NCBI RefSeq assembly: GCF_029267215.1
Contig: NZ_JARIDH010000082.1
Coordinates: 1 to 46,962, forward strand
Direction: 5' to 3'
DNA length: 46,962 nt
Origin: Clostridium sp.
Lineage (GTDB): Bacteria > Bacillota > Clostridia > Clostridiales > Clostridiaceae
The position numbers were made by a program, and so were the translations under genes. Below the pieces are notes generated by a model. It was given only the letters and a program-made list of their open reading frames with translations. It was not told the DNA's origin and searched no databases. Positions 17,403 to 25,735 of this stretch are shown here, piece after piece (within the stretch, counting starts at the first letter, position 1; the number at the start of each line of letters is the position of its first letter).

Positions 17403-18998
17403 TTACATATTTATAATAGTTTTTGTTAACTTTTCAAGAGATTTTTTTGCCTTATTTATTTCAAAACTAAAGTCTACCCCATCATTAGGTGAATATCCTC
17501 TTTTTAATTCCTCTAATATTTCATCAACTTTATTTTCATATTCCTTATGATTTTTTCTTATATATCTTATTTTTTCATTATCCTGAATTCCTTCAAAAAG
17601 TCTTTCAAATCTTAAAGAACTTCTTTCTGGATAAACTAAGAAACAATCACCAGATTCCCAAGTTACATGGTCTGTTGTTTCTAAAGGATTCTCCACCCAA
17701 GAATCATACGCCCATCTTAAAAATCCATCAACTTTGCATTTTTCTGCATACCATGCAAGCCATACCCCTTCAGCAGGTTTAGATTTTGTAAATACATTTG
17801 GATATAAACCAGTACACACATAGTAAGTACTTACCTTACCCTTTTCTTTCCTCTCTTTAAATATCTTTTTGAAGTTTTCATTAACCTCATTAATAGACAT
17901 AGATATTTCATCAATTTTATCTACTATTTCTCCTACATTCCCATAATTCATAGCACCTGAAATCTTAAATCCTGTTCCATCTAACAATTCAAAAACAGCC
18001 TTCATTGTTTCAACTGGTCTTTCATCCATGGCAATATAAGTTTTTTCTTTCCAGCCCTTTTCTTCTAGGTGAGATTTAAATGAAACTATAAACTGTCTAA
18101 AGTTTTCCTTCCACTCTTCTCCCCCTATTTTTACATCCTTAATTATATATTCTCCTTGAATCTCATCAAAATACTTAAACTTTTCATTCCAAGAAACCAT
18201 TGTATAAGCATTTATTTGCTTGTCAATTCCAATATCCATACAAAATTCAACCCATTTATCAAAAATAGAATAATCAAATTCAAAGCTTCCATCTTCTTTT
18301 TTTATCCACTTAACCATGGATTCATAGGGATCATAAGTCTGACTTTTCCATGGATCATGTACTATGGTTGTTGTTATTACCTTTTGACCTGCATTTTTAA
18401 GTCTTTCCATATGAGGCTTTAGATAATTAAAATGTTCCTCACTCCATAACTCCACATTAAAATATCTAGCAACTGAATATGGATTCTGCCACAAATCTAA
18501 GTGGAATGTCCACTCTTCAACAGAAGGCAAAGTTATATCTAAAACCTCTAAATTTATACTCAAACTTTCCTTTACTTCTTCCCCTTGTATAATTTTTATT
18601 TTCCCTTTATAAATTCCCTTTTCACAATTTTCAGGAACTTTTATTGAAAACCAAAAACTCTTAAACTTTTCATCTTTAAAAGAAAAACTCTCTGCTTTTT
18701 CTAAGATGTCTGGAATCATTTCACCTTCTGCTCTTACAGGCTTAATCAGGCTAAACTCTATATTTTCTGCCTTTATTTTTTCTCCACTTTCATTACTTAA
18801 GTCAGTAATTTTTAAAGTGAATTCATCATTTTCCTCTAAAATACCCTCTTCCCTTAAAACTATGAATTCACCTGTTATCTTCTCATTTTTCCAAGCAGTT
18901 TCTTTAAATACCCTCTCTTTAACTTTCCCCTTAAAATTTTCATAATCACTACTTAAATAATGATTATCCTTACTCATAAACCCTAAAATCATACCCAT
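17403..18998 (-). CDS. Family 123 glycoside hydrolase (beta-N-acetylgalactosaminidase-like)
   Basis: A 531-residue enzyme without a signal peptide, so probably cytoplasmic. An N-terminal beta-sandwich (about 1-155) precedes a TIM-barrel domain formerly named DUF4091. The adjacent acid pair D325-E326 (YIAMDERPVETM) matches the Asp-Glu pair used by GH123 for substrate-assisted catalysis. The C-terminal signature is WAYDSWVENPLETTD, then GDCFLVYPERSSLRFERLFEGI. GH123 enzymes release terminal beta-GalNAc, for example from glycosphingolipid glycans, and C. perfringens has a characterised member. GGGGAGAA lies five bases before the ATG. It is monocistronic with its own terminator, so substrate uptake must come from elsewhere. 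Confidence 0.85.
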   Translation of the reverse strand: MGMILGFMSKDNHYLSSDYENFKGKVKERVFKETAWKNEKITGEFIVLREEGILEENDEFTLKITDLSNESGEKIKAENIEFSLIKPVRAEGEMIPDILEKAESFSFKDEKFKSFWFSIKVPENCEKGIYKGKIKIIQGEEVKESLSINLEVLDITLPSVEEWTFHLDLWQNPYSVARYFNVELWSEEHFNYLKPHMERLKNAGQKVITTTIVHDPWKSQTYDPYESMVKWIKKEDGSFEFDYSIFDKWVEFCMDIGIDKQINAYTMVSWNEKFKYFDEIQGEYIIKDVKIGGEEWKENFRQFIVSFKSHLEEKGWKEKTYIAMDERPVETMKAVFELLDGTGFKISGAMNYGNVGEIVDKIDEISMSINEVNENFKKIFKERKEKGKVSTYYVCTGLYPNVFTKSKPAEGVWLAWYAEKCKVDGFLRWAYDSWVENPLETTDHVTWESGDCFLVYPERSSLRFERLFEGIQDNEKIRYIRKNHKEYENKVDEILEELKRGYSPNDGVDFSFEINKAKKSLEKLTKTIINM

Positions 18999-19302
18999 AA
19001 ATTCTCCCCTATCTAAATTTAAAATATAAACTTTAAAGAATAACCTATCTTATTCATGATTAAACATTTATTTCATAAGAGCCAATAAATTCTTTTTTAA
19101 AAACATTTAAGATAATTTTACCAAAAATACATTTTAAAGGAAACAAGCAAAATAATTATAAGTTTAAAAATTTTCTATTCCAAATTATAATTTCACTTAT
19201 ATAAGAAATATATATTAATATTTCATATTATATAAATTTTCAGCTCTTCATATAATACTTACAAAATGAAAAATTATCTAAAGTTTGTTCAAAATTTAAA
19301 TA
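18999..19302. other. Gene-free AT-rich stretch upstream of GH123
   Basis: About 300 bp with no supported ORF or hairpin. It should contain the GH123 promoter, since the flanking VOC gene ends at 19303. I looked for a cre-like site and a -35/-10 pair and found neither with confidence. Confidence 0.4.
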
Positions 19303-19686
19303 TTAAATTTCATAAAGCTCTATTGGAAGGTCATCTGGGTCAAAAAAGAAAGTAAATTTACGATTTGTAAACTCATCAATTCTTATAGGCTCAACCTTTA
19401 TTCCTCTTTTCTTTAACTCATTAACTTCCTTTTCTATGTCTAAAACCTCAAAAGCTAAATGTCTAAGTCCACAAGCCTCTGGATAACTTGGTCTTTTAGG
19501 AGAATTTTTAAAAGAAAATAATTCTACTTGTGAATCTCCAATCTTTAAATCAAGTTTGTAAGAATCTCTTTCCTCCCTATAAACCTCTCTTATAACTTCA
19601 AGTCCAAGTATATCAACATAAAATTCCTTTGATTTTTCATAATTTGAAGCAATTATTGCTACATGATGTATTTTTTTCAAATTCAT
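19303..19686 (-). CDS. VOC-family (glyoxalase-like) metalloenzyme
   Basis: A 127-residue protein. The start is at the ATG read from 19686 (MNLKKIHHVAIIAS), with AAGGAG seven bases upstream; the longer frame from 19731 adds 15 residues without a ribosome site. It shows the four VOC metal-ligand positions: His in IHHVAI, Glu in QVELFSF, His in GLRHLAFEV and Glu in PIELYEI. It matches the short YaeR/SMU1112c type of lactoylglutathione-lyase-like proteins. True glyoxalase I activity is unproven, since clostridia generally lack glutathione; the thiol co-substrate is open. Confidence 0.82.
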   Translation of the reverse strand: MNLKKIHHVAIIASNYEKSKEFYVDILGLEVIREVYREERDSYKLDLKIGDSQVELFSFKNSPKRPSYPEACGLRHLAFEVLDIEKEVNELKKRGIKVEPIRIDEFTNRKFTFFFDPDDLPIELYEI

Positions 19687-19831
19687 ATCTTTTCTCCTTA
19701 TACTATAAAAAATATAAAAATTACATAACAAAATAATATCGGATTTTAAGTTATATCAATACATATCAATGCTACTCTTAACTTATTTAAAAAAACCTAA
19801 TCTAGCCCATAGCTAAATCAAAATTAAAAAA

Positions 19832-19858
19832 GGAGATGCACTAAAAAATTGCATCTCC
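19832..19858 (-). terminator. Intrinsic terminator after the alcohol dehydrogenase gene
   Basis: A 9-bp stem (GGAGATGCA/TGCATCTCC) with a 9-nt loop, followed on the minus strand by TTTTTTAATTTT. It begins 48 bp past the stop at 19906. Confidence 0.9.
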
Positions 19859-19905
19859 CTCATATATTATTGTGAATTTATGAAAAATTCAAGTGGTGAC
19901 TTAAA

Positions 19906-21054
19906 TTACATAGCTGCTTTAAATATAGCTATTATTTCTTCTAAATTAGCTTGTTTAGGATTTGTTAATCCACAAGCATCTTTTAAGGCATTATTTGATA
20001 AAGTTTCAAAATCACTTTCTTTTACTCCTAAAATATTAAGCCCTTCTGGAATTCCAACAGTTTGTGATAATGATTTAATCATATCTATACAAAGGTCAGC
20101 CCCTTGTTCATCTGTTAATCCTTCTATATTTCCACCCATTATTTTAGCTATTTTAGCTAATCTCTTTGAACTTACAGCCTTGTTATATTCTTGAACATGA
20201 GGTAATAATATTGCATTACATACTCCATGAGGTAAGTTGTAGAATCCACCTAATTGGTGAGCCATAGCATGTACATATCCTAAGCTAGCGTTATTAAAGG
20301 CCATTCCTGCTAAATATTCAGCATAAGCCATCATATCTCTTGCTTCTACATCTTCTCCATTTTCAACAGCTTTTACTAAATAATGGCTTATAAGCTCTAT
20401 AGCCTTCTCTGCACAAGCATCAGTTATTGGTGTAGCTATTGTTGAAACATAAGCTTCCACAGCATGTGTTAAAGCATCCATTCCTGTGGCTGCTGTTAAT
20501 GATCTTGGCATTGCAAGCATTAACATTGGATCATTTACGGCAATAATTGGTGTTAAATGTTTGTCAACTAAAGCCATTTTTATATGTCTTTCTTCATCAG
20601 TGATGATTGCAAATAAAGTCATTTCACTACCAGTACCTGCAGTTGTATTAATGCCTACCATTGGTAATTGAGGTTTCTCAGATTTATCTACTCCCTCATA
20701 ATCCTTTATTTCTCCACCATTAGTTGCAAGTAAAGCTATTCCCTTAGCACAGTCATGAGCTGATCCTCCACCTAATGATATTACAAAATCACATTTATTT
20801 TCTTTTAAAACCTTTAATCCATCATTAACATTTTTAACTGTTGGATTTGGTTTTGTTTCATCATATATTGCAAAATCAATATTTTTGCTTTCTAAAACAT
20901 CAGTTACCTTTTTAACTATTCCTATTTGACCTAAAACCTTATCTGTTACTATCAAAGCTTTTTTAAATCCTAACTCTGCTACTTGATTTCCAGCATCCTC
21001 TAAACAGTTTGCTCCCATTAAACTTATAGCTGGCATAAAAAATTTGTAACTCAT
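19906..21054 (-). CDS. Iron-containing alcohol dehydrogenase
   Basis: A 382-residue group III alcohol dehydrogenase of the DhaT/FucO/butanol dehydrogenase type. The NAD-binding loop is [15 protein letters not shown] (about 94-108). Iron ligands are in [14 protein letters not shown] (Asp, His), [20 protein letters not shown] (two His). TAGTGSEMT is also conserved. The start is at the ATG from 21054 (MSYKFF), with AGGAGG seven bases upstream; the longer frame from 21081 is unlikely. It interconverts aldehydes and alcohols with NAD(P)H, probably in fermentation. A Rex-like operator (21135-21152) lies in the promoter region shared with the divergent araC-like gene. Substrate may be 1,3-propanediol, butanol or ethanol. 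Confidence 0.93.
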   Translation of the reverse strand: MSYKFFMPAISLMGANCLEDAGNQVAELGFKKALIVTDKVLGQIGIVKKVTDVLESKNIDFAIYDETKPNPTVKNVNDGLKVLKENKCDFVISLGGGSAHDCAKGIALLATNGGEIKDYEGVDKSEKPQLPMVGINTTAGTGSEMTLFAIITDEERHIKMALVDKHLTPIIAVNDPMLMLAMPRSLTAATGMDALTHAVEAYVSTIATPITDACAEKAIELISHYLVKAVENGEDVEARDMMAYAEYLAGMAFNNASLGYVHAMAHQLGGFYNLPHGVCNAILLPHVQEYNKAVSSKRLAKIAKIMGGNIEGLTDEQGADLCIDMIKSLSQTVGIPEGLNILGVKESDFETLSNNALKDACGLTNPKQANLEEIIAIFKAAM

Positions 21055-21134
21055 ATTTATTCCTCCTAAGTATATACCCATACATTAAATTTTTAATATT
21101 CAATTTCCATTTGTTACACTTTTATTTTATGACT

Positions 21135-21152
21135 ATGTTAAAAATTTAACTA
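21135..21152. promoter_or_regulatory. Rex-like operator upstream of the alcohol dehydrogenase
   Basis: The sequence ATGTTAAAAATTTAACTA matches the clostridial Rex consensus TTGTTAANNNNTTAACAA at 12 of the 14 fixed positions and has a perfect GTTAAA/TTTAAC inverted pair. Rex is the NADH-sensing repressor of fermentative alcohol dehydrogenases, so the location 81 bp upstream of the start makes functional sense. Seen by eye only. Confidence 0.55.
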
Positions 21153-21174
21153 ATTCATTTTTTTTAAAAATAGC

Positions 21175-21222
21175 CAATTTTTAATTTTCAAAAATTGACA
21201 ACATTATAATAGCTTATATATT
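21175..21222 (+). promoter_or_regulatory. Promoter of the araC-like gene with an overlapping inverted repeat
   Basis: TTGACA at 21195-21200 and TATATT at 21217-21222 are 16 bp apart, a near-consensus vegetative promoter. An inverted repeat (CAATTTTT at 21175-21182, AAAAATTG at 21190-21197) overlaps the -35 box and could be an operator for the AraC protein acting on itself or on the divergent dehydrogenase gene. Confidence 0.55.
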
Positions 21223-21243
21223 ATTGATTATGAGGTGAAAAAC

Positions 21244-22089
21244 ATGGACAAATTTCATAGACAACTTGAGTTATCAAATGGTATAGAAACAGAGTATTTA
21301 AGAGTTCTATACTACACCTTTGATAAAAATTATAAGGATACATATAAATCCTATGAATATAAAAGATTATGCACAATAATTGATGGCGAAAAAAATGTGA
21401 AAATAAATAATGGAGAAAGTTTTACTTATGATTCTTCTAAGTATATGCTACTTCCTCCAAATTCAAGTATTGAAATGAAAATAGAAAAGCCAACCAAAGC
21501 TCTTGTTTTAGAATTAAATGATGAGTTAATAAATAATGTTTCTGAAAAACTAAGTTATGATTTAGATATAGATTTAACAAATACTAATTTAGATATGCCT
21601 TTTTTTAGTAATAGTAATGAACTTATGGATTCAACACTAAAAAAAATTGTTGAAACCTCAACAAATTCTACTAATCATAAGGAATTTCTTCTTGATTTAT
21701 ATGCTCAAGAGATAACCTATAGTCTTCTTAATACTAAGGGTGCTCAAGATATATTAGCTAGTGAATTTAATAACCCAATAAAGCGTTCAATTCAATTAAT
21801 GAAATCAAACCTAAAAAATAATATAACAGTTTCAGAAATTGCTTTTGATTTAAATATGTCTCTTCCTAACTTCTCATCAAAATTTAAGAAGGTTATTGGA
21901 ATAACACCTAATGATTATCTTAAAAACTTAAAATTAGATGAGGCTAAAAAACTTCTTAAAACAGAATCAGTTACTGAAGTGGCTTATGAATTAGGATATG
22001 AAAATATATCACACTTCATAAACTTATTTAAAAAGAAGTTTGGACTAACCCCTAAACAATATTCACTAAATTATTCTAACTGTGAGTAA
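21244..22089 (+). CDS. AraC-family transcriptional regulator
   Basis: A 281-residue protein. The N-terminal half is a cupin-like sensor (YKRLCTIIDGEKNVKINNGE to LLPPNSSIEMKIEKP). The C-terminal 100 residues hold two helix-turn-helix units: ISEIAFDLNMSLPNFSSKFKKVIG-type (in fact VSEIAFDLN...) and VTEVAYELGYENISHFINLFKKKFGLTPKQY. The ATG at 21244 is preferred over the GTG at 21235, because that GTG is part of the ribosome site GAGGTG. It is transcribed away from the alcohol dehydrogenase gene from a shared 189-bp region and is the obvious candidate to regulate it, perhaps together with Rex. Confidence 0.9.
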   Translation: MDKFHRQLELSNGIETEYLRVLYYTFDKNYKDTYKSYEYKRLCTIIDGEKNVKINNGESFTYDSSKYMLLPPNSSIEMKIEKPTKALVLELNDELINNVSEKLSYDLDIDLTNTNLDMPFFSNSNELMDSTLKKIVETSTNSTNHKEFLLDLYAQEITYSLLNTKGAQDILASEFNNPIKRSIQLMKSNLKNNITVSEIAFDLNMSLPNFSSKFKKVIGITPNDYLKNLKLDEAKKLLKTESVTEVAYELGYENISHFINLFKKKFGLTPKQYSLNYSNCE

Positions 22090-22141
22090 TAGGACTTTAA
22101 ATAAAATCTAAAATAAACACTTACTTAAGCAATATTCAATA

Positions 22142-22180
22142 AAAAGTTGTATAATGAGCAAAACTCGTCATACAACTTTT
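22142..22180 (+). terminator. Intrinsic terminator after the araC-like gene
   Basis: AAAAGTTGTAT (22142-22152) pairs with ATACAACTTTT (22170-22180); an inner TGAG/CTCG segment extends the stem. It lies 52 bp past the stop, ends in TTTT and could work in both directions. Confidence 0.8.
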
Positions 22181-22273
22181 AAATATATTATAAAGTTTTA
22201 TCATATATTAATCTAAAGCTTTATTATTTCTATATAATCAAAAAATATATACAAGAACAAAAATTAAAATAAT

Positions 22274-22332
22274 AGGCTTATAGCCTCGGGCATAAAGCCA
22301 CGAGGTTTTACGCCCTCATTCTATAAATATAA
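22274..22332 (-). repeat. Family C 3'-end element, copy 1, with terminator-like hairpins
   Basis: The 41 nt at 22292-22332 are identical at 38 positions to 38803-38843. On the minus strand GGGCGTAAAACC pairs with GGCTTTATGCCC (12 bp including one mismatch and one wobble) around TCGT. A second hairpin AGGCTATAAGCCT is followed by ATTATTTT and looks like the true terminator of the ABC transporter operon. The repeat begins one base after the permease stop codon. Confidence 0.75.
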
Positions 22333-22333
22333 A

Positions 22334-23014
22334 CTAAAACTCTTTAACTAAAAATTTTCTTAATGATAACTTATACATTACGAATGTAATTACTAAGGTT
22401 GCTATTAATAATAATCCTGTAAACCATATTACTGCCAAATTTATATCCATTTTTATATATGATCCATAGTTTTCAAAAAACTTTCTGCCTAATGAAAATG
22501 CTAATATTATTACGAAAAATGGAATAGTTCTTACATAATTAACATAGCTACTTTCTGGATATGCTAAATCAACCCCTAGTGAAATAACTCCATAAATCTG
22601 CGCCACTAAAAAACATAAAATCATTATACTTATTGAAATATACAGCTTAGTACCTAATATTATTGAACTTACTCCAATCAACAATAAATTAACTATTAAA
22701 AACATACCATAAATAAGTGAAGGTTCTAAAAATCTACTAATAACTATTTGTTTAGGATTAATAGGAAGAGATCTTAACAATTTGTTTGTTCCTGCCCCCT
22801 TGTTTGTATTTTTTGCAATAATCCAATTTACACATCCCATAGAAGCTATTAAAAGATAAAATCCTAATATAATATTACCAACTTCTCCTAGTTCTCCAAC
22901 TTCTCCTGTTTTAAAAGCAATAAAAAATGGACCATATATTAATATCCCCCCTACTGATAAAAATATTAATACAGACTTAATACTTCTAATATCTCTTAAA
23001 ATTAGGGTCTTCAT
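22334..23014 (-). CDS. ABC-2 type transporter permease
   Basis: A 226-residue integral membrane protein with six predicted helices. The start is at the ATG from 23014 (MKTLILRDIRSIKS), with AGGAGG nine bases upstream; the frame from 23038 would overlap the preceding gene. It contains NTNKGAGTNKLLRSLPINPKQIVISRFLEP, the cytoplasmic loop pattern (LRSLPI...I..SR) common to ABC-2 exporter permeases of the YtrC/BcrB kind. It is the last gene of the three-gene ABC cassette and pairs with the adjacent permease and ATPase. Substrate unknown. Confidence 0.82.
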   Translation of the reverse strand: MKTLILRDIRSIKSVLIFLSVGGILIYGPFFIAFKTGEVGELGEVGNIILGFYLLIASMGCVNWIIAKNTNKGAGTNKLLRSLPINPKQIVISRFLEPSLIYGMFLIVNLLLIGVSSIILGTKLYISISIMILCFLVAQIYGVISLGVDLAYPESSYVNYVRTIPFFVIILAFSLGRKFFENYGSYIKMDINLAVIWFTGLLLIATLVITFVMYKLSLRKFLVKEF

Positions 23015-23015
23015 C

Positions 23016-23642
23016 CTATCTCTCCTCCTTTTTACCATAGATAATCAATGATATTATGAATGATATGATGAAAATTAGGATTCCAAATATAAAGCCATAT
23101 AAGCTTGTGTACTTTTGAAATAAAAACCCCAATTTCATATTTTGTATTCCTGTGAAAAATCCTACAATTCCAATCATTGCCATAATGCTAAATATAATAT
23201 TAACAAATCTAAAATATTTATAATTTATAGCTATATATATTGGCTGAGTTACTGCCATGTATAACAATTGAACAGTTATTGTTGATAATACAATACCAGA
23301 AGTTATACTCATATTCTGTCCTGTATTCTTTTCAATTACAAAACTTAATAAAATTAAAGTAATATTTACTATAAATACATAAATTAAATTAGTTATATAT
23401 TTAGCACCTACATAATCAATTGGTTTTACAGGAAGTGATTTTATTCCTTTTGTGAATCCATTTCTCTTTTCATACTCAATTGGAATTATCATAAGATAAA
23501 AAACTACAAATATTCCTGCTGGATATAAAAATTCAACCCCATAAATAGCACCATAAGATATGCCTAGGAAAACAAAAACTAAAATCAAAGTTTTTAAGAA
23601 TTTCTTTTGTATAAAAAAATCTAATTCTATTAAATTTTTCAT
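23016..23642 (-). CDS. ABC-2 type transporter permease
   Basis: A 208-residue protein with six helices, resembling the next gene in layout: PIEYEKRNGFTKGIKSLPVKPIDYVGAKYITN parallels the LRSLPI loop of its partner. The two permeases probably form a heterodimer with the ATPase encoded 1 bp upstream. The gene starts MKNLIELDFFIQKKFLK. Exporters of this type, next to a YtrA-type regulator, often respond to cell-wall-active compounds, but nothing here fixes the substrate. Confidence 0.82.
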   Translation of the reverse strand: MKNLIELDFFIQKKFLKTLILVFVFLGISYGAIYGVEFLYPAGIFVVFYLMIIPIEYEKRNGFTKGIKSLPVKPIDYVGAKYITNLIYVFIVNITLILLSFVIEKNTGQNMSITSGIVLSTITVQLLYMAVTQPIYIAINYKYFRFVNIIFSIMAMIGIVGFFTGIQNMKLGFLFQKYTSLYGFIFGILIFIISFIISLIIYGKKEER

Positions 23643-23643
23643 A

Positions 23644-24516
23644 CTAATTCACACCTCTCTTTGAATAATAAACAACAATGTCATCTAAAGTAGCCTTTTC
23701 AAAAACAACCTTATCTCCACATATATTTCTTATTTTACTGATATCCCTTGTTAAAGCATCAAAATTATATCTACTCTTTCTGACTCCAATTAGCTCATTC
23801 TCTAGCTCTTTGCTTAAGTCATCTAAACCACCCTTAACAACCATATATTTTTCTAATAATAAGTCCTTTTCCATAGAGAATTGAACCTTTCCCTTATTTA
23901 AAAAAGTTATATAATCTGCTAATTTTTCAAGATCTGTTGTTATATGAGTTGAGTATAAAACTGATACTTCTCCATTTGCTATTATTTCAAATAAAATATC
24001 AAGCATTTCACTTCTGAATACTGGGTCTAATCCTGATGTTGGTTCATCTAGTATTAAAAGCTCTGCATTATGAGAAAGTGCTATTGCTAAGGAGAATCTC
24101 ATTTTTTGTCCCTTAGATAACTCTTTAACCTTCTTCTTTTCACTTAATTCAAATCTCTCTAAATAATATTTAAACTTTTCCTCATCCCACTTTGAATAAA
24201 ATGAAGAAACTACTTTTTTATTTTCTTTTATTGTGAAATCTTCAAAAGCACAACAGTCATCATAAACAAATCCAATTCTATCTTTTATCTCAATTTCATT
24301 TTCTTTTAAACTTTCTCCAAATACCTTTATTTCTCCACTATCTAAATGTACTAAACTCATTATGGCTTTTATTGTAGTTGTCTTACCTGCACCATTTGGC
24401 CCAATAAGTCCCATTACAAATCCTTTTGGTATGTTAAAACTAACATTCTTTAAAGAAAACTCTTTATACTCTTTATTTATATTTTTTACTTCCAATGTAT
24501 TTTCATAGTTTTTCAT
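23644..24516 (-). CDS. ABC transporter ATP-binding protein
   Basis: A 290-residue ATPase. Walker A is GPNGAGKTTT, the signature is LSKGQKMRFSLAIA, Walker B is LLILDEPTSGLD and the switch His is in YSTHIT. The C-terminal 80 residues (from TFLNKGKVQF) are an accessory domain as in BcrA/YtrB. The start is at the ATG from 24516 (MKNYENTLEV), with AAGGAG ten bases upstream; the frame from 24543 begins before that site. It drives the two downstream permeases and lies downstream of the GntR-type regulator across a family B element. Confidence 0.92.
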   Translation of the reverse strand: MKNYENTLEVKNINKEYKEFSLKNVSFNIPKGFVMGLIGPNGAGKTTTIKAIMSLVHLDSGEIKVFGESLKENEIEIKDRIGFVYDDCCAFEDFTIKENKKVVSSFYSKWDEEKFKYYLERFELSEKKKVKELSKGQKMRFSLAIALSHNAELLILDEPTSGLDPVFRSEMLDILFEIIANGEVSVLYSTHITTDLEKLADYITFLNKGKVQFSMEKDLLLEKYMVVKGGLDDLSKELENELIGVRKSRYNFDALTRDISKIRNICGDKVVFEKATLDDIVVYYSKRGVN

Positions 24517-24648
24517 GTAAATAGCGCTCCTTCTTATAACCATAAAATATTATTATCATAAGTTATTGAAAATCCTATCTTAGTAAATATTCTTTTTTAA
24601 TTAATACCTCTTAATTTTAATTGTCTAATAAATAATTTTTTCTTTATA

Positions 24649-24818
24649 GCTCTGTTTTAAACTAGTGTTGATTTTAAATAAAGTTATAAATACAATCTTA
24701 ATAAGCTGTATAAACCTCCATTAAATAAAACTTAAAATTTCTAGTTAAGCTTAATATTCACCTAAAACATAAGCTTAGTTTTAAATAAAACCAACACATA
24801 TTTTCAAAACAAAGTCAT
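24649..24818. repeat. Family B MITE-like element, best-preserved copy
   Basis: The left end at 24649-24683 (GCTCTGTTTTAAACTAGTG then TTGATTTTAAATAAA) and the complement of the right end at 24782-24818 (GACTTTGTTTTGAAAATA then TGTGTTGGTTTTATTT) form an imperfect terminal inverted repeat of about 35 bp. The interior of about 100 bp is non-coding. It fills the gap between the regulator and the ABC ATPase and ends 5 bp after the GntR stop codon. Confidence 0.65.
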
Positions 24819-24822
24819 AAAA

Positions 24823-25194
24823 CTAAATATCTTTCAATGTTTCTAGAATCTTAACTAATTCTTCAAAGTCAAGTCCAATACTATTAGCAATATCTAATGC
24901 ATCACTAAGCTTCTCCTCAATTTCTCTTAACTTTTCTTCAATTAAAAGTTCTTTGTTTTGTTCTGCTACATATGATCCTTTACCAGGTAATGTGTATATA
25001 AATCCATCCCTCTCAAGTTCTTCATAAGCTCTCTTAGTTGTAATTACACTTACTCTAAGTTCTGATGCTAAACTTCTTATAGATGGTAAGGAGGCATTTT
25101 CTTTTAACTCTCCTGATAAAATATCATTTTTTATAGCCTTAGCTATCTGTTCATATATGGGTAACCCTGAAGTGTTTGAAACTACTATATTCAA
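24823..25194 (-). CDS. YtrA-type GntR transcriptional regulator
   Basis: A 123-residue regulator with an N-terminal GntR winged helix (GLPIYEQIAKAIKNDILSGE, then LPSIRSLASELRVSVITTKRAYEELERDGFIYTLPGKGSYV). A short C-terminal helical tail replaces a ligand domain, which defines the YtrA subfamily. I place the start at the TTG read from 25194 (NIVVSNTSG follows), since GGGGTG lies just upstream; the longer frame would run through the operator palindrome. It heads the ABC exporter cluster and probably represses itself and the transporter through the site at 25214-25250. Confidence 0.88.
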   Translation of the reverse strand: MNIVVSNTSGLPIYEQIAKAIKNDILSGELKENASLPSIRSLASELRVSVITTKRAYEELERDGFIYTLPGKGSYVAEQNKELLIEEKLREIEEKLSDALDIANSIGLDFEELVKILETLKDI

Positions 25195-25213
25195 AAATTC
25201 ACCCCTTCTCTCT

Positions 25214-25250
25214 GTATATACTGTATATATTTTATATATACAGTATATAC
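25214..25250. promoter_or_regulatory. 37-bp perfect palindrome, operator candidate for the GntR regulator
   Basis: GTATATACTGTATATAT (25214-25230), TTT, and its exact reverse complement (25234-25250). Each arm is itself a tandem pair of GTATATA half-sites, so the palindrome offers four half-sites, enough for two dimers. It lies 20 bp upstream of the regulator start. Confidence 0.75.
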
Positions 25251-25340
25251 ACACTTACCATATAGCGTCAATATATTTTCTAAATATTTTTTATAATTCT
25301 ATTTTCTTCTAATTTAGATCATTAAAAATTTGCATAAAAA

Positions 25341-25367
25341 AAAGAGATACATACTTTGTATCTCTTT
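25341..25367 (-). terminator. Intrinsic terminator after the BFD-like gene
   Basis: AAAGAGATACA pairs with TGTATCTCTTT around a 5-nt loop, followed on the minus strand by TTTTTTTATG. It begins 28 bp past the stop at 25395. Confidence 0.88.
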
Positions 25368-25394
25368 GCTATAGACTATGTAATTAATTATAAA

Positions 25395-25568
25395 TTATTT
25401 ATTTTCTTCTATTAACTCTTCAATTTTGCACTTACATCTAGCTCCGCAGCAAGCACCTTTTCCTGCTCCAGTTTTTTCTCCAACAGCCTCAAATGAAAGA
25501 GCTCCTTCTTTGATAGCCTCTACTATTTTCTCTTCTGAAACACCTTTACATAAACAAACATTTGACAT
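25395..25568 (-). CDS. BFD-like [2Fe-2S]-binding small protein
   Basis: A 57-residue protein. It starts MSNVCLCKGVSEEKIVEAIK, continues through TGAGKGACCGARCKCKIEEL and ends IEENK. The C-x-C near the N-terminus and the closely spaced cysteines near residues 40-48 are the pattern of bacterioferritin-associated ferredoxin (BFD-like, Fer2_BFD) domains, which also occur inside NirB and NifU-related proteins. GAGGAGAG precedes the ATG. A terminator follows it and a gene for a sirohaem-type reductase lies 167 bp upstream on the same strand, so an electron-transfer partnership is a reasonable guess. Confidence 0.8.
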   Translation of the reverse strand: MSNVCLCKGVSEEKIVEAIKEGALSFEAVGEKTGAGKGACCGARCKCKIEELIEENK

Positions 25569-25735
25569 AATTAAACTCTCCTCTCACTAACTATATGTTT
25601 AAAGCAATTTTTATTTTTAATTAATAATAATTATTCTTTATTGTGAGATAATAATATCAAAATTTTATATTTATTGCACATTTTATTCTTCTTCATTTCC
25701 GACTATTTTAGTCGAATATAAATATATTTTCTCTT

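Noticed and set aside
21183-21197. CodY-box-like sequence between the dehydrogenase and araC-like genes
   Set aside because: Three mismatches to the 15-bp consensus in very AT-rich DNA; the overlapping inverted repeat explains it as well.
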